A DNA stretch of 64,000 nucleotides from Trichomonas vaginalis G3 (GCF_026262505.1 NC_067206.1:2542001-2606000), one strand, 5' to 3'; shown: positions 9,537 through 19,651, counted from the stretch's first letter. Notes: a model not told the origin generated them from the letters alone. Translations and numbers: made by a program.

Positions 9537-10332
9537 ATGGCAGAAGATATAATGGTTTATACTATTACGACTAAAAACCCTGAGTCATATAATTCTATAA
9601 CAACAAACTTACAAAGTCCTCAAGGACGATATTGTAAACTAACCTTAAACACAATGACGACTAAAGCCTGTTTTGCTCTTTGACACCAGAAGACTTTATT
9701 GTTGTGAATGGTAAAAAAATACTCCTTTGAAGATACTTACTCAGATATACACCAACAGGTTTTGTTGACTTATTTAATACTTTAAGTACGGGTGTAACAT
9801 GTGCTGCAACTAGAGCAGGTTTCATTATGTTTGGATGTCCGACTGAGTTTACTATAAACGATATGAGCTATAATACAAAACTTATTTCTGGTTTTTACTA
9901 CCAACAGTTTCCTATAACAGGAAAAGGTGTCATACAAGGAATGTCTATTCCATTGACATTAAGCACACCAATCTTATATATTTTTCAAACTTAGGTTCAA
10001 AGTGTTATTCGAATGTCGACAGAAACTATTATGACCAAAAGATACTTATGCGTATAAACAATACTTTCTCTGCTGGTTTGCCTATTGTTCATTCGAATGC
10101 AGAATTTTCAACCTTAGTGAACTCAAACACTTTGGCAAGTATAACGTTGACATTAGTTGACGCAAACTTTGTTCCTGTAAAACTTTTATGTCCTATGTAT
10201 TTGTCAATGACGGCAGAAAGTTTCGAATTGGAAGATGCAACTGGTGAAAGTATTGTATTACAAGAACAACTTCAACAACAAATAGCTCAAGAACAACAAA
10301 TGCAACAAATGGAACAACAAAGTCAAGAATAA
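9537..10332 (+). pseudogene. Penton/minor-capsid-like protein, broken
   Basis: A locus for a protein of about 265 residues starting MAEDIMVYTITTKNPESYNS. It is beta-rich with short hydrophobic strands and ends in a Gln-rich tail (EQLQQQIAQEQQMQQ). Size, strand-rich character and position between the capsid gene and the helicase fit a single jelly-roll penton (minor capsid) protein of Polintons; this is inference from context and fold impression. Homologues: 47183-47979 and 62781-63580. About three breaks in this copy. Confidence 0.5.
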
Positions 10333-10359
10333 AAAAAATATTTTTTTATTTTTATAAAA

Positions 10360-11601
10360 ATGTACAGAATAGATGTTTCAGATTTTTATGACTTCCAAGC
10401 ATTCAGAAATATGTGTCCATTTCGAGACTATAACAAAGCAGTCGAGAATTTGAAACGTTTAGTCATTTATGTCGACTCTGCCCCAGAATGTTATGTTATG
10501 AAAGAATGGGATGTTGTCTTTAACAAACCAAGAGCAACAATAGTGTCTGAACAAGAATGTAGACAGAAACTTAAGAAAATAAAAGTTGTACAAGTTGGAA
10601 TGAAGATGTTAGATGCTTGGGATATCTTATTGTCAAAGTTAGAAGATTTTTCAGTTCGAGGTATAAAGTTTTATACACCTTCTCCAAACTTCTATTCTAT
10701 CTTCACTGGATATAAATACGAACAAGTAGAATGGAAAGAAAATATTATAGAAGCTTGGTTAGACCATGTCAAAGAAATTATATGCAATGGAAACGAAAAG
10801 GTTTATGAGTATATCTTATGTTGGTTTGCAAATATCTTACAACATCCAAGTGCTAAAAATGAAACTGCTCTCATTATAATTGGAAAACAAGGAACTGGTA
10901 AGAACACATTCTTTACAGATATCTTATGCAAACTATTAGAGGGCTATTCGAACCCTAATATGACAAACTTAGAAAACATCTGCGGTAAATTTAACTCCTC
11001 AATAGAGAATATGAAACTTATAGTTTGCAATGAACTTCAAAGTATAGATACAACAAAAGTTTTAAACTCAGATGCTTTGAAGAGTCTTATAACAGACAAA
11101 GTTGGAGTTGTTGAAAGAAAATATAAAGACCAAAGAGTTTGTGAAAATGTTGCAAACTTCATTATGGTTTCAAACAATACTGTTCCGATGAAGTTAGAAA
11201 GTTCTGACAGAAGATATGTAGTTGTCAGAACGTCAGATTCTCATATGCAAGATACAGAATATTTTGACGACTTAGCAGAAACTTTGACATCTGACTTTTA
11301 CAACCACTTGTTCTCATATTTTATGACATTAGATATTTCAAAGTTCAATCCAAGACAAATTCCACATACCGAAGAGAGACAAACATTGTTAGAAGCAAAC
11401 AAGAGTGTATATGAACTGTTCATAGATGAAACTGACTTTGAGTGTTTAGATGAAAGGTCATTGTACGATTCGTATAAACAATATTGTCAAGAATATGGTT
11501 ATATGACAGCTTCTAAACGAACATTCTTGGCAAATGTCAAAAGTCTTTTAGACGTAAGAATGGTGTATATACAAAGAAAAATTTTTCTGAGTAAATTTTA
11601 A
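10360..11601 (+). CDS. SF3 helicase (D5/virophage-type), 413 aa
   Basis: An intact frame. The N-terminal 130 residues have no clear motif. The ATPase core spans about 160-300: Walker A GKQGTGKNTFF (about 176-186), Walker B region MKLIVCNELQS, then ANFIMVSNNTVPMKLESSDRRYVV, which combines the superfamily 3 sensor Asn and the arginine finger. The C-terminal part (FIDETDFECLDERSLYDSYKQYC) is helical and resembles the winged-helix/D5 C-terminal region. It would unwind DNA at the ends during replication with the protein-primed polymerase. It is preceded by TATTTTTATAAAAATG. No primase motif is evident. Homologues: 45914-47153 and 63608-64000. Confidence 0.88.
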   Translation: MYRIDVSDFYDFQAFRNMCPFRDYNKAVENLKRLVIYVDSAPECYVMKEWDVVFNKPRATIVSEQECRQKLKKIKVVQVGMKMLDAWDILLSKLEDFSVRGIKFYTPSPNFYSIFTGYKYEQVEWKENIIEAWLDHVKEIICNGNEKVYEYILCWFANILQHPSAKNETALIIIGKQGTGKNTFFTDILCKLLEGYSNPNMTNLENICGKFNSSIENMKLIVCNELQSIDTTKVLNSDALKSLITDKVGVVERKYKDQRVCENVANFIMVSNNTVPMKLESSDRRYVVVRTSDSHMQDTEYFDDLAETLTSDFYNHLFSYFMTLDISKFNPRQIPHTEERQTLLEANKSVYELFIDETDFECLDERSLYDSYKQYCQEYGYMTASKRTFLANVKSLLDVRMVYIQRKIFLSKF

Positions 11602-11631
11602 AAAAAAATATTTTTTTATCCGATAGAAAAG

Positions 11632-12051
11632 ATGACAAAATTCATCTCAGTAAACAAGTACATGTCAGGACTTAAAGAAGAACTAGACCCATTCACATAT
11701 TTGAATGTTTACTTCTACCATTTTGAAAAGTCTTCATTCAGCAAAGTTTGGAACATCGAACCAGTTAAGTTTGCTATTGTGACTAAAAATGGTGCGAAAT
11801 TTGAAGACTTAGACATAGAAGGTTTGTTAGCAGTCAAAGAAAGTTTTGACAGAAGGTTTTCAAACCTTAAAGAAGGCAAAGCATACAAACTTGTTATACC
11901 TTATGAACCAAAGAAAGCAGACGACTATGAATATTATGAGTCTAAGATAGTTGAAGTTCAAGGTAAATTGGGTAAAAAGATTTTAGAGTCTAAGCCAGTG
12001 TTTGCTCCTAAAGAGGAAGAGAACATTGACATTGACCCAGAAATGTTCTAA
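11632..12051 (+). CDS. Conserved Polinton protein (139 aa)
   Basis: An intact frame starting MTKFISVNKYMSGLKEELDP. It has a compact N-terminal domain, then a charged C-terminus ending in an acidic stretch (EEENIDIDPEMF). The aromatic strands (FTYLNVYFYHFEKSSF) and strand-rich centre might suggest a small single-strand DNA-binding or OB-like protein, given its place just after the helicase, but this is speculative. It is converged upon by the minus gene at 12068 with a 16-bp gap. Homologue: 45467-45884. Confidence 0.6.
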   Translation: MTKFISVNKYMSGLKEELDPFTYLNVYFYHFEKSSFSKVWNIEPVKFAIVTKNGAKFEDLDIEGLLAVKESFDRRFSNLKEGKAYKLVIPYEPKKADDYEYYESKIVEVQGKLGKKILESKPVFAPKEEENIDIDPEMF

Positions 12052-12067
12052 AAATAAAATTTTATTT

Positions 12068-12517
12068 TTACATGTCAAATTTCTTTTTCTCTGGAACTGG
12101 TTCAGGTTCTTTCTTCTCTTCTACTTTCTTTTCTTTCTTTTCTTTCTTCTTCTTTTCTGGTGGAGTTATGTCAAATTTCTCCGAACCATATTTATGTAAA
12201 AGTTCTTTGTCCTTTAATAGCTCATCTATTCTGTTTTCTATTTCATCTTCAAGAACAGCGCATGTGTCTTCTTTGCATTCTAAGAACTTTTGTTGGACTT
12301 CATCTTTCCAATCGGCGTCATCTCTGTCAACAAGTCTGTCATTGACAAATTTTAAGACTGCTCTGCTTAATGTTTTATGGTTCTTGTCATATTCCCAGAA
12401 ACAGAACTTTAGAACAAATTCACCTTTCTTGTTTACACTATGTAAGATTTTATGGTCGACAGATGTTTTGCTGTCGAAAAGCTTGTCTCGAATATAGATA
12501 GCGAAATCGCTAGACAT
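12068..12517 (-). CDS. Conserved Polinton protein with Lys/Glu tail (149 aa)
   Basis: An intact frame starting MSSDFAIYIRDKLFDSKTSV. The first 110 residues look helical and acidic (DEVQQKFLECKEDTCAVLED). The last 35 are a highly charged disordered tail (EKKKKEKKEKKVEEKKEPEP). It is divergent from the ATPase gene with 36 bp between start codons. The function is not recognised. Homologue: 44993-45448 on the plus strand. Confidence 0.6.
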   Translation of the reverse strand: MSSDFAIYIRDKLFDSKTSVDHKILHSVNKKGEFVLKFCFWEYDKNHKTLSRAVLKFVNDRLVDRDDADWKDEVQQKFLECKEDTCAVLEDEIENRIDELLKDKELLHKYGSEKFDITPPEKKKKEKKEKKVEEKKEPEPVPEKKKFDM

Positions 12518-12553
12518 TTTCTAAAAGATAAAAATTTTAATTTTTCTAAAAAT

Positions 12554-13427
12554 ATGTTAGAAAAAAAGTTTGCTGACATTGACAAGAAATTTGAGAATGT
12601 TTTAAACAAGAACAAGAGGAAGTTAGAAAATGCTCAGATAAAGCCTATACATGACAAGTTCTTATTTGCTCAGAATGATATAACAGGTCTAATTGCACCA
12701 CCTGGGTCGGGTAAGACTTTCACTTATCTTAAAATGGCTGCACAACAAAAGAACTAGATGAGAAGAACCCATTCTATGAGTTAGTTGTTATTTGTAGTAC
12801 TTCTGGTCAATTTGACCAAACCGTCAATTCGTTCAAAGATATTATAAAGAAGTCTAAGTTAGTATGTATAAAGGATACTGAGTTGTTAGATTGGATAAAG
12901 AAGTACCAAAGAAGAGTTTTGAAGTATAATGCTATAAATGAGTATATAAATTCGAAGTTTAAAGACCCAAATGAGGAAATGCAGAGAATATTAGAGAAGA
13001 AACACTTCAGAAACAAACAGAAAGAGATAGAATACATTTCGAAGAAATTGCAATCTTACGATTGGAAAACGTACCCTCATAGATGTCTTCTTATCTTAGA
13101 TGATTTCGCCTCTCATCCTTTGTTAAAGAACAGAGAACAAGATATGTGTCGAATTCTTAAGAAGCTCAGACACTTTAACATTTCAGTTGTCATTTGTGTA
13201 CAGACAGCAAAGAGTTTAAGTAAGGATGTTAAAAGAATACTTACTGACATTATACTTTTCCCGGATTGTCCGAAGACGATTTCATGGAACTTATGAAAGA
13301 GTCCATGGCAGGTAAGTTTGACAGATATGAACTATGGGAGAAGTATAAAGTCATACAAGACCCTCATACTTCTTTCAGAATTCATATCTACGCGAACAAA
13401 GTTCAAATTGTAAAAAGTCAAGCTTGA
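12554..13427 (+). pseudogene. A32-like (FtsK/HerA) packaging ATPase, broken
   Basis: Starts MLEKKFADIDKKFENVLNKN. Walker A GLIAPPGSGKTFT, Walker B CLLILDDFASHPLL and the downstream sensor strand SVVICVQTAKSL are those of the genome-packaging ATPases of Polintons, virophages and poxvirus A32. The product would pump DNA into capsids. Homologue: 44082-44956. About two breaks in this copy. Confidence 0.85.
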
Positions 13428-13443
13428 AAAATAAATGGTTCAT

Positions 13444-14249
13444 TTACTCTACTTGTTTGAAGTTGTCAAAATACTCTGTTATTTTTTCCTTTAACAATGG
13501 CAAATCTTCTTTGAAGGTAAGTATTGTACAACCTTTCATATCATAGTGTGTTTGAGGTAACGTATCTTGAACTATTTGTTTCACATCTTCATTTGGGGTC
13601 ATTGAAATCGGTAAGTTTTCGCGATAGAACCAATTTCTGTCAGATTTGTAAATCTTAGCAAGGTCGTAAAAGCTTTTGTTGTTTCTTCTGACTAAATGCA
13701 ACATAACCATATCTTTATCTTCTTCATTTTCCATCTCTTCAGTATAAATCATATACTTATAGTTCTTTTCCTTTCCTTTTGGTACCGAACGTGGTATTCT
13801 TTTCTGAATGCTTTTGTCTTTTGCTTCAAGCTTGTTCTCTAGCTCTTCACGTTCTTGTCTATGAATTTCATCTAACATCATGAAAATATAACAAGCGTAA
13901 CGAGGTGAAGCCCACATTGCAACAGCATTTACAAGAAGTCTATGTACATACCAGCCTCTCAAACCATTTAGCAAATTTTTACGATTTTCGTACGGAATCT
14001 CGACCGCGGTTTTCCTCGGGTCGCAAACATATGAGGAAATTCTTCTAAAAGTTCTTTTGTCTGTTGGTTTTCAAACCAATGATGTGCTTGCTTTGTAGAA
14101 CGAAGAGCATTCAAAATACTTTGCATTTGGTACATGTCATCTTTGACTGAACGAATGAGACGTAACTGTTTGTTATACTGTATGTACTCGTATTCTTCAT
14201 TTATAGCTTCATGGACTATAACTGTTGTTGTGTTCTCGGTTGTTGACAT
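13444..14249 (-). pseudogene. KilA-N domain protein with DUF3627-like C-terminus, broken
   Basis: Start MSTTENTTTVIVHEAINEEY at 14249. A KilA-N core (RGWYVHRLLVNAVAMWASPRYACYIF is the family's helix pair around a conserved W-S-P) follows, then a helical linker and a C-terminal domain (FYRENLPISMTPNEDVKQIV, YDMKGCTILTFKEDLPLLKEKI) resembling the DUF3627 partner domain of poxvirus and giant-virus KilA-N proteins. Probably a DNA-binding regulator. The leader TTTTATTTTGTATGTAAG is shared with the genes at 15450 and 17404. About one or two breaks. No clear counterpart gene in Polinton 2, only fragments (43587-43850). Confidence 0.65.
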
Positions 14250-14299
14250 ATCTGTCCTTACATACAAAATAAAAAAATAAATAAAAATAAAACTAACTT

Positions 14300-14830
14300 T
14301 ATTTTTTCTATCTTAAGGAAATTCATGATTTTCATAGAGTTTTGGCGACCCAGATAAAAGTCGGTCTCGCTGTGCTTCATGATTTTCATAGAGTTTTGGC
14401 GACTACGTTTTTTAACGTACTCGCTGTTCTTCACTGTTTTCATACGGAATTCAGCAAAAATATATTTTAGGGTAGAAGGTTAGATCTAACACGTTTTCTA
14501 CCCTCGTGAATTTTCATGACTTCTTCGTAAATGTTTTGTCAAGACTTCTTCGTAAATGTTTTGTCAAACATGAACGTACATGTTTTGTCAAAACTTCTTC
14601 GTAAATGTTTTGTCATGACTTCTTCGTACATGCTTTGTCAAGACTTCTTCATCGTAATGAGCGTAAATGTTTTGTCAAGACTTCTTCGTAAATGTTTTGT
14701 CAAAACTTCTTCGTAAATGTTTTGTCGAAACTTCTTCGTAATGAGCGTAAATCAGACAAAAATAATGTTTAGGTGAAGAGGTGCGATCTCACCTGTTTTT
14801 TCACCTGTTTTCTCACAAGCGTTTTACATG
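14300..14830. repeat. Mixed array: KilA-derived units, 24-bp minisatellite, GATC palindromes
   Basis: No intact gene. Short units reading GATTTTCATAGAGTTTTGGC derive from KilA-N coding sequence. At 14524-14730, about eight copies of a 24-25-bp unit (GTAAATGTTTTGTCAAGACT core) follow. Palindromic blocks at 14464-14500 and 14770-14815 contain AGGT(T/G)AGATCT flanked by matching half-sites. Confidence 0.7.
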
Positions 14831-14843
14831 GTAAACGTTATTT

Positions 14844-15143
14844 TTACATGTATTTTTCAGCAACTTCGTCAAATAATTTTATAGCTTTATCTATCTCATC
14901 TACTTCAAACGTTTCTTTACCTTTCGTGGGAGCACCATACATTTTCTCAAACTTTTCGAGTAGTTCTGTTTCAGCAGCTCTCATATCGTTAACGAACACA
15001 ACCTTGACTATATTGACTGTACTCTCATATCTTTGAGTTATATTATATGTTCTTCCTATCTTATATCTTTGTGTTGAAGTCCTTCGGTTTCTGAACGATG
15101 TAAAGTAAGCCTTCACTGCAACGTTCCGTATCGAATGAACCAT
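14844..15143 (-). pseudogene. Fragment of a KilA-N/BRO-like paralogue
   Basis: A 99-codon block sharing the segment NVAVKAYFTSFRNR with the fragment at 15959-16225 (VNAVAVKAYFTSFRNQ), so it derives from the KilA-N family around 13444. It continues with RYKIGRTYNITQRYESTVNI and an acidic helix. It reads like a different C-terminal module attached to a KilA-type core. Fossil fragment. Confidence 0.5.
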
Positions 15144-15246
15144 ATGTTATGAAGTTATATCCAACAACTGGGTCTAACCATAACAAAACTATTGGTATAG
15201 ACTTTTGTCGATGAATATGCTGTAGTTCCATAGAATTTTACCGATA

Positions 15247-15450
15247 TCATAAGCTCAGGATTTTTGTCAAAATTTTCTGAGTTGAAGCAATTCCAACCCA
15301 ATGGTATGTTTTCTTTCCAGATGGAGATAAAATGTCTGACAAAGAATATTTGTTGTATTTCTTTGAGTATCTTACGTTTAAATCACCTATTCTAACCAAT
15401 TTGGTGTCATTGTCTATCTTTTTAACTGTTTCAAACTCAGTGTTTGTCAT
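15247..15450 (-). pseudogene. KilA-N-type N-terminal fragment
   Basis: Start MTNTEFETVKKIDNDTK at 15450 behind the shared leader TTTTATTTTGTATGTAAA. The segment RYSKKYNKYSLSDILSPSGK followed by KTYHWVGIASTQKILT fits the N-terminal half of a KilA-N domain (Y-x-N-x-T-K ... W ... T-x-x). It is the second of three minus-strand genes with the same leader. Broken fossil. Confidence 0.5.
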
Positions 15451-15499
15451 ATATGTCTTTACATACAAAATAAAAAAAATATTTTACAAAAAACTAACT

Positions 15500-16468
15500 T
15501 TATTTTTTCTATCTTGTATAAAAGATATGATTTCAGGGATTTTTTTGACGAAGTGCAAAAGTTCTCTTCGTAAAAAAATAACAGTTATATAATGAAATTT
15601 GGTCATTTTTTCACGATTTTCATGAGTTTTAGGCGACCCCGAAAAAAAGTCTGGGTCGCAATTTTCACGATTTTCATGAGTTTTAGGCGAGTAAGATTTT
15701 CTATCTTGTATAAAATATATGATTTCAGGATTTTTTTTACGAAGTGCAAAAGTTCTCTTCGTAAAAAAATAACAGTTATATAATGAAATTTGGTCATTTT
15801 TTCACGATTTTCATGAGTTTAGGCGACCAGGTTTTTTCCCTACTCGCAATTTTTTACGATTTCGTACGGAATCTCTACCCGCGGTTTTCCTCGGGTAGCA
15901 AACATATGAGGAAATTCATGAAATTTGGTCATTTTTTTACGATTTTCATGAGTTTATGCTAGACCGAAAAAAGTCGGTCTAGAGAAATTTCACTCAAAAG
16001 TTCTTGTGTGCTTTGGTTTTTGAACCAATGTCTGTATGTTTGGTTTCTGAACGATGTAAAGTAAGCCTTCACTGCAACTGCATTTACTAATAGTCTATGT
16101 ACATACCAACCTCTTAAATTTATTGGCAATTTTTTACGATTTTCGTACGGAATCTCTACCCTCGGTTTTCCTCGGGTAGCAAACATATGAGGAAATTCAT
16201 GAAATTTGGTCATTTTTTTCAGCAAAAATAATGTTTAGGTGAAGAGGTTAGATCTAACCTGTTTTCTAACCTGTTTTCTACCCCAGTTATTTTATAAGCG
16301 TTTCACATGGTAAACGTTATTTTTGGAATTTTGTGAAAACTCAACGGTTTGACACAAGCCCTAAAAATTATTTTACTCAGAATTTTGGTCATTTTTCAGC
16401 AAAAATAATGTTTAGGTGAAGTGGTGAGATCTCACCTGTTTTCTCACCTGTTTTTTCACCTCTTTTTT
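15500..16468. repeat. KilA-derived repeats, hairpins and GATC palindromes
   Basis: Contains repeated units with the TTGACGAAGTGC hairpin arm and GATTTTCATGAGTTTTAGGC, KilA-N coding fragments on the minus strand (15840-16225, including FPHMFATRGKPRVEIPYENR) and two palindromic blocks (16236-16287, 16411-16470). No intact gene. Confidence 0.65.
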
Positions 16469-17404
16469 TCACAAGCGTTTTACATGAATTGTACGATGTA
16501 TATTTGAAATCCTAAACAGTTTTGTAGCTTCTATTTCTTCTTTTAGTACATCGAATGTTTTAACAATGCCGAAGGTTTCTTTATACTTCTTCTTGACGTC
16601 AGATAGAAGGAAATCGTCAGCAGTTGGATAGTTTTTGTTCAGAAATTCTAACATGTCCATTTTATTTTCTGCTGGCTTTTCTGCTTCTTTCTTTAAGTCT
16701 GCATAGTCGTTTCTCATTCTTTCTATCTCTTTGACGGAGTAGTTATATTTCCTCATTGCCGCTTTACATTTAGAACATTGCGGGTTCATTTTTGCGTTAT
16801 ACATTGAAATAAAACCAGCTAAAACAACTAAAGCGTCAATGGTTTTCTTTAAATCTGAAGCAGTTGGTTTTATCTGTTCATTCCATACCTTACCTCTTCT
16901 ATCTTTATCTCTTATCTGCCATACACATTCAGCAACTAACGAAACAAAGTTGTCGTAGGTCTTAAACTCCCCGGATTTATATATGTCAGAGATGTTCTTA
17001 TATACCATGTCGCAATCTTTGTCCATAACTTTATGGTTGCAATGAAAACCAAGGAATTCATAATTTACCTTTCGTATGAACTTCTTTATTTCTACTGAGT
17101 CAGTTGCTTTGACTTCAATTTCGTCGAATTCAGGAATAGTGAGCTTTTGTTGTTGGATTTCAGGCAATTTGGGTAAATGGTCAATAATGTCCTGCATGTC
17201 ATAAAGATACTGTTCATTTTCTTCATCTTTCGCACTACAGTCTAAATTACTTGTTAAAAGTTCTTGCTTTATCTTCTGGATTTCTGTTTCGAAAGTATAT
17301 GAAGAAGGAATGAAGCTTTTCATTTCTACTAACATAGATGTTGGATTCATGACTAACGAGTTTGGTGCTGTTGTTTGAATTGTTGTTGTGCCGATTGTTG
17401 ACAT
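16469..17404 (-). CDS. Unrecognised Polinton protein with Cys motif (311 aa)
   Basis: Start MSTIGTTTIQTTAPNSLV at 17404, chosen because the leader TTTTATTTTGTATGTAAG is shared with two KilA-type neighbours; the frame extends upstream without a better ATG. It is an intact, mostly helical, acidic protein with Asp/Glu-rich middle segments, a possible zinc knuckle (NPQCSKCKAAMRKYNYS) and C-terminal coiled-coil helices. It is probably a third member of the same regulated gene set, possibly with the KilA-N part replaced. No counterpart was found in Polinton 2. Function unknown. Confidence 0.55.
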   Translation of the reverse strand: MSTIGTTTIQTTAPNSLVMNPTSMLVEMKSFIPSSYTFETEIQKIKQELLTSNLDCSAKDEENEQYLYDMQDIIDHLPKLPEIQQQKLTIPEFDEIEVKATDSVEIKKFIRKVNYEFLGFHCNHKVMDKDCDMVYKNISDIYKSGEFKTYDNFVSLVAECVWQIRDKDRRGKVWNEQIKPTASDLKKTIDALVVLAGFISMYNAKMNPQCSKCKAAMRKYNYSVKEIERMRNDYADLKKEAEKPAENKMDMLEFLNKNYPTADDFLLSDVKKKYKETFGIVKTFDVLKEEIEATKLFRISNIHRTIHVKRL

Positions 17405-17479
17405 TTCTGTTCTTACATACAAAATAAAAAAATAAAAAAAAATAAAACTAACTTTATTTTTTATTTCGGGAAAATTCAT

Positions 17480-18815
17480 GAAAATTCAAGAGGTGAAAAA
17501 AGAGGTGAAAAAACAGGTGAGATCTCACCTCTTCACCTAAACATTATTTTTGGGTCCTTTACACTCATTACGAAGAAGTCTTGACAAAACATTTACGAAG
17601 AAGTCATGAAAATTCAAGAGGTGAAAAAAGAGGTGAAAAAACATTTACGAAGAAGTCTTGACAAAACATTTACGAAGAAGTCATGAAAATTCAAGAGGTG
17701 AAAAAAGAGGTGAAAAAACAGGTGAGATCTAACCATCTACCCGACATTCTCGTCAAATACAAAAAAATGACACTTTTTCATTAGATAACTGTTATTTTTT
17801 GACGAAGTGAAGGTTTGCACTTCGTCAAAAAAATCCCTGAAATCATATCTTTTATACAAAAAAATACAAAAAATGACACTTTTTCATTAGATAACTGTTA
17901 TTTTTTGACGAAGTGAAGGTTTGCACTTCGTCAAAAAAATCCCTGAAATCATATCTTTTATACAAAAAAATACAAAATAAAACTAACTTTATTTTTTCTA
18001 TCTTAAGGAAATTCATGAAAATTCAAGAGGTGAAAAAAGAGGTGAAAAAACAGGTTAGATCTAACCTTCTACCCTAAATTATATTTTTGGGTCCTTTACA
18101 CTCATTACGAAGAAGTCTTGACAAAACATGTACGAAGAAGTTTCGACAAAACATTTACGTTCATGTTTGACAAAGCATATACGAAGAAGTTTCGACAAAA
18201 CATTTACGAAGAAGTCTTGACAAAACATGTACGATGAAATCATGAAAATTCAAGAGGTGAAAAAAGAGGTGAGAAAACAGGTGAGATCTCACCTCTTCAC
18301 CTAAATTATATTTTTGGGTCCTTTACACTCATTACGAAGAAGTCTTGACAAAACATTTACGAAGAAGTCATGACAAAACATTTACGAAGAAGTCATGACA
18401 AAACATTTACGAAGAAGTTTTGACAAATCATTTACGATGAAATCATGACAAAACATTTACACTCATTACGATGAAGAAGTCTTGACAAAACATTTACGAA
18501 GAAGTCTTGACAAATCATTTACGATGAAATCATGACAAATTCAAGAGGTGAAAAAAGAGGTGAAAAAACAGGTGAGATCTAACCTTCTACCCTAAATTAT
18601 ATTTTTGGGTCCTTTACACTCATTTACGAAGAAGTCTTGACAAAACATTTACGAAGAAGTCATGACAAAACATTTACGAAGAAGTCATGACAAAACATTT
18701 ACGAAGAAGTCATGACAAAACATTTACGATGAAGTCATGAAAATTCAAGAGGGTAGAAAACAGGTTAGAAAACAGGTTAGATCTAACCTTCTACCCTAAA
18801 TTATATTTTTGGTCC
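17480..18815. repeat. GATC-palindrome and 24-bp minisatellite array
   Basis: About six palindromic blocks built on AGGTGAGATCTCACCT or AGGTTAGATCTAACCT, flanked by further AGGTGA or GGTTAG half-sites. Between them are runs of a 24-bp unit (GAAGAAGTCTTGACAAAACA core) and the phrase TATTTTTGGGTCCTTTACAC. Two perfect 15-bp-stem hairpins lie at 17795-17832 and 17901-17938 within a duplicated segment of about 106 bp. No gene is visible. Confidence 0.85.
17795..17938. promoter_or_regulatory. Two tandem 15-bp-stem hairpins next to AAAAAGTGTCATTT
   Basis: Each is TTTTTTGACGAAGTG, an 8-nt loop, and CACTTCGTCAAAAAA. On the minus strand each is followed by AACAGTTATCTAATG and the AAAAAGTGTCATTT motif that precedes several Polinton 2 genes. 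Probably a transcription or RNA-level control element. Confidence 0.6.
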
Positions 18816-19136
18816 GGGAACAACTTTCTCTCAATTGGAGCTGTAGCATACTCTTTGCGTAAACGGTTCAGACCTTCTTCGAACTCTTGGTCTCTCTTCG
18901 ATTTGGATTGAGATTGGAATTGCTGGGGTGGAGCTTGCTGGAACATCCAAGGGTTGGGGAAGTAAGGCATAGGCAGAGGAGGGTAGTTCGAGAAGCCTTG
19001 TGGTGGGTAGTAACCTTGAGGTGGAAATTGGTAGTAAATCGGAGGTACTTGCTGGAACTGAGGTTGCTGAGGAGACTGTTGTGGTTTCTTTAGGTTCCTC
19101 TGGTTGGAATGGACTGGGTTGGTGGGACGTGGGACA
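18815..19136 (-). pseudogene. Remnant of Pro/Tyr-rich accessory protein
   Basis: The minus strand reads MSHVPPTQSIP at 19136, followed in other frames by the Pro/Gln/Tyr-rich segment (IYYQFPPQGYYPPQGF-like) and the LRKEYATAP-like segment seen in the Polinton 2 gene at 42353-42915. Fossil remnant only. Confidence 0.6.
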
Positions 19137-19167
19137 TTCGTTTGTGGCTTAACCGTCGGACCACCAA

Positions 19168-19462
19168 CGATAAAAATCTCTGCTACTAGCAGTACTCTAC
19201 TGACAGTAGCAGTACTTTTACTGACAGTAGCAGTACTTTTACTGACAGTAGCAGTACTTTTCTGACAGTAGCAGTACTTTTTCTGACAGTAGCAGTACTT
19301 TTACTGACAGTAGCAGTACTTTACTGACAGTAGCAGTACTTTATCGTCGAAAACCCTCTCAAATTTCCTTTTTACTGACAGTAGCAGTACTTTTACTGAC
19401 AGTAGCAGTACTTTTACTGACAGTAGCAGTACTTTTACTGACAGTAGCAGAGATTTTTATCG
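19168..19462. repeat. 21-bp minisatellite enclosed by 19-bp inverted repeats
   Basis: Eleven copies of a unit with core GACAGTAGCAGTACTTTTACT, interrupted once near 19341-19372. The array is bounded by CGATAAAAATCTCTGCTAC (19168-19186) and its exact reverse complement (19444-19462). It lies directly 5' of the Pro/Tyr-rich remnant. Confidence 0.85.
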
Positions 19463-19468
19463 TCCAAC

Positions 19469-19651
19469 TTTACAAATGTAAACTTATATCGTTCTATTTT
19501 CTTCACTAGGGTCTAACACCAAAAGTAACCTTACAAATGTAAAACTTATATCGTTCTATTTTCTTCACTAGGGTCTAACACCAAAGTAACCTTACAAATG
19601 TAAACTTATATCGTTCTATTTTCTTCACTAGGGTCTAACACCAAAGTAACC
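19469..19651. repeat. Three tandem copies of a 61-bp unit
   Basis: Units begin TTACAAATGTAAACTTATAT and contain CTTCACTAGGGTCTAACACC. They are nearly identical, and no coding frame is seen. Confidence 0.85.

Noticed and set aside
18100-18740. Regularly spaced 24-bp repeats resembling a CRISPR array
   Set aside because: Units are adjacent or separated by the same few phrases, there are no unique spacers or cas genes, and the host is a eukaryote.
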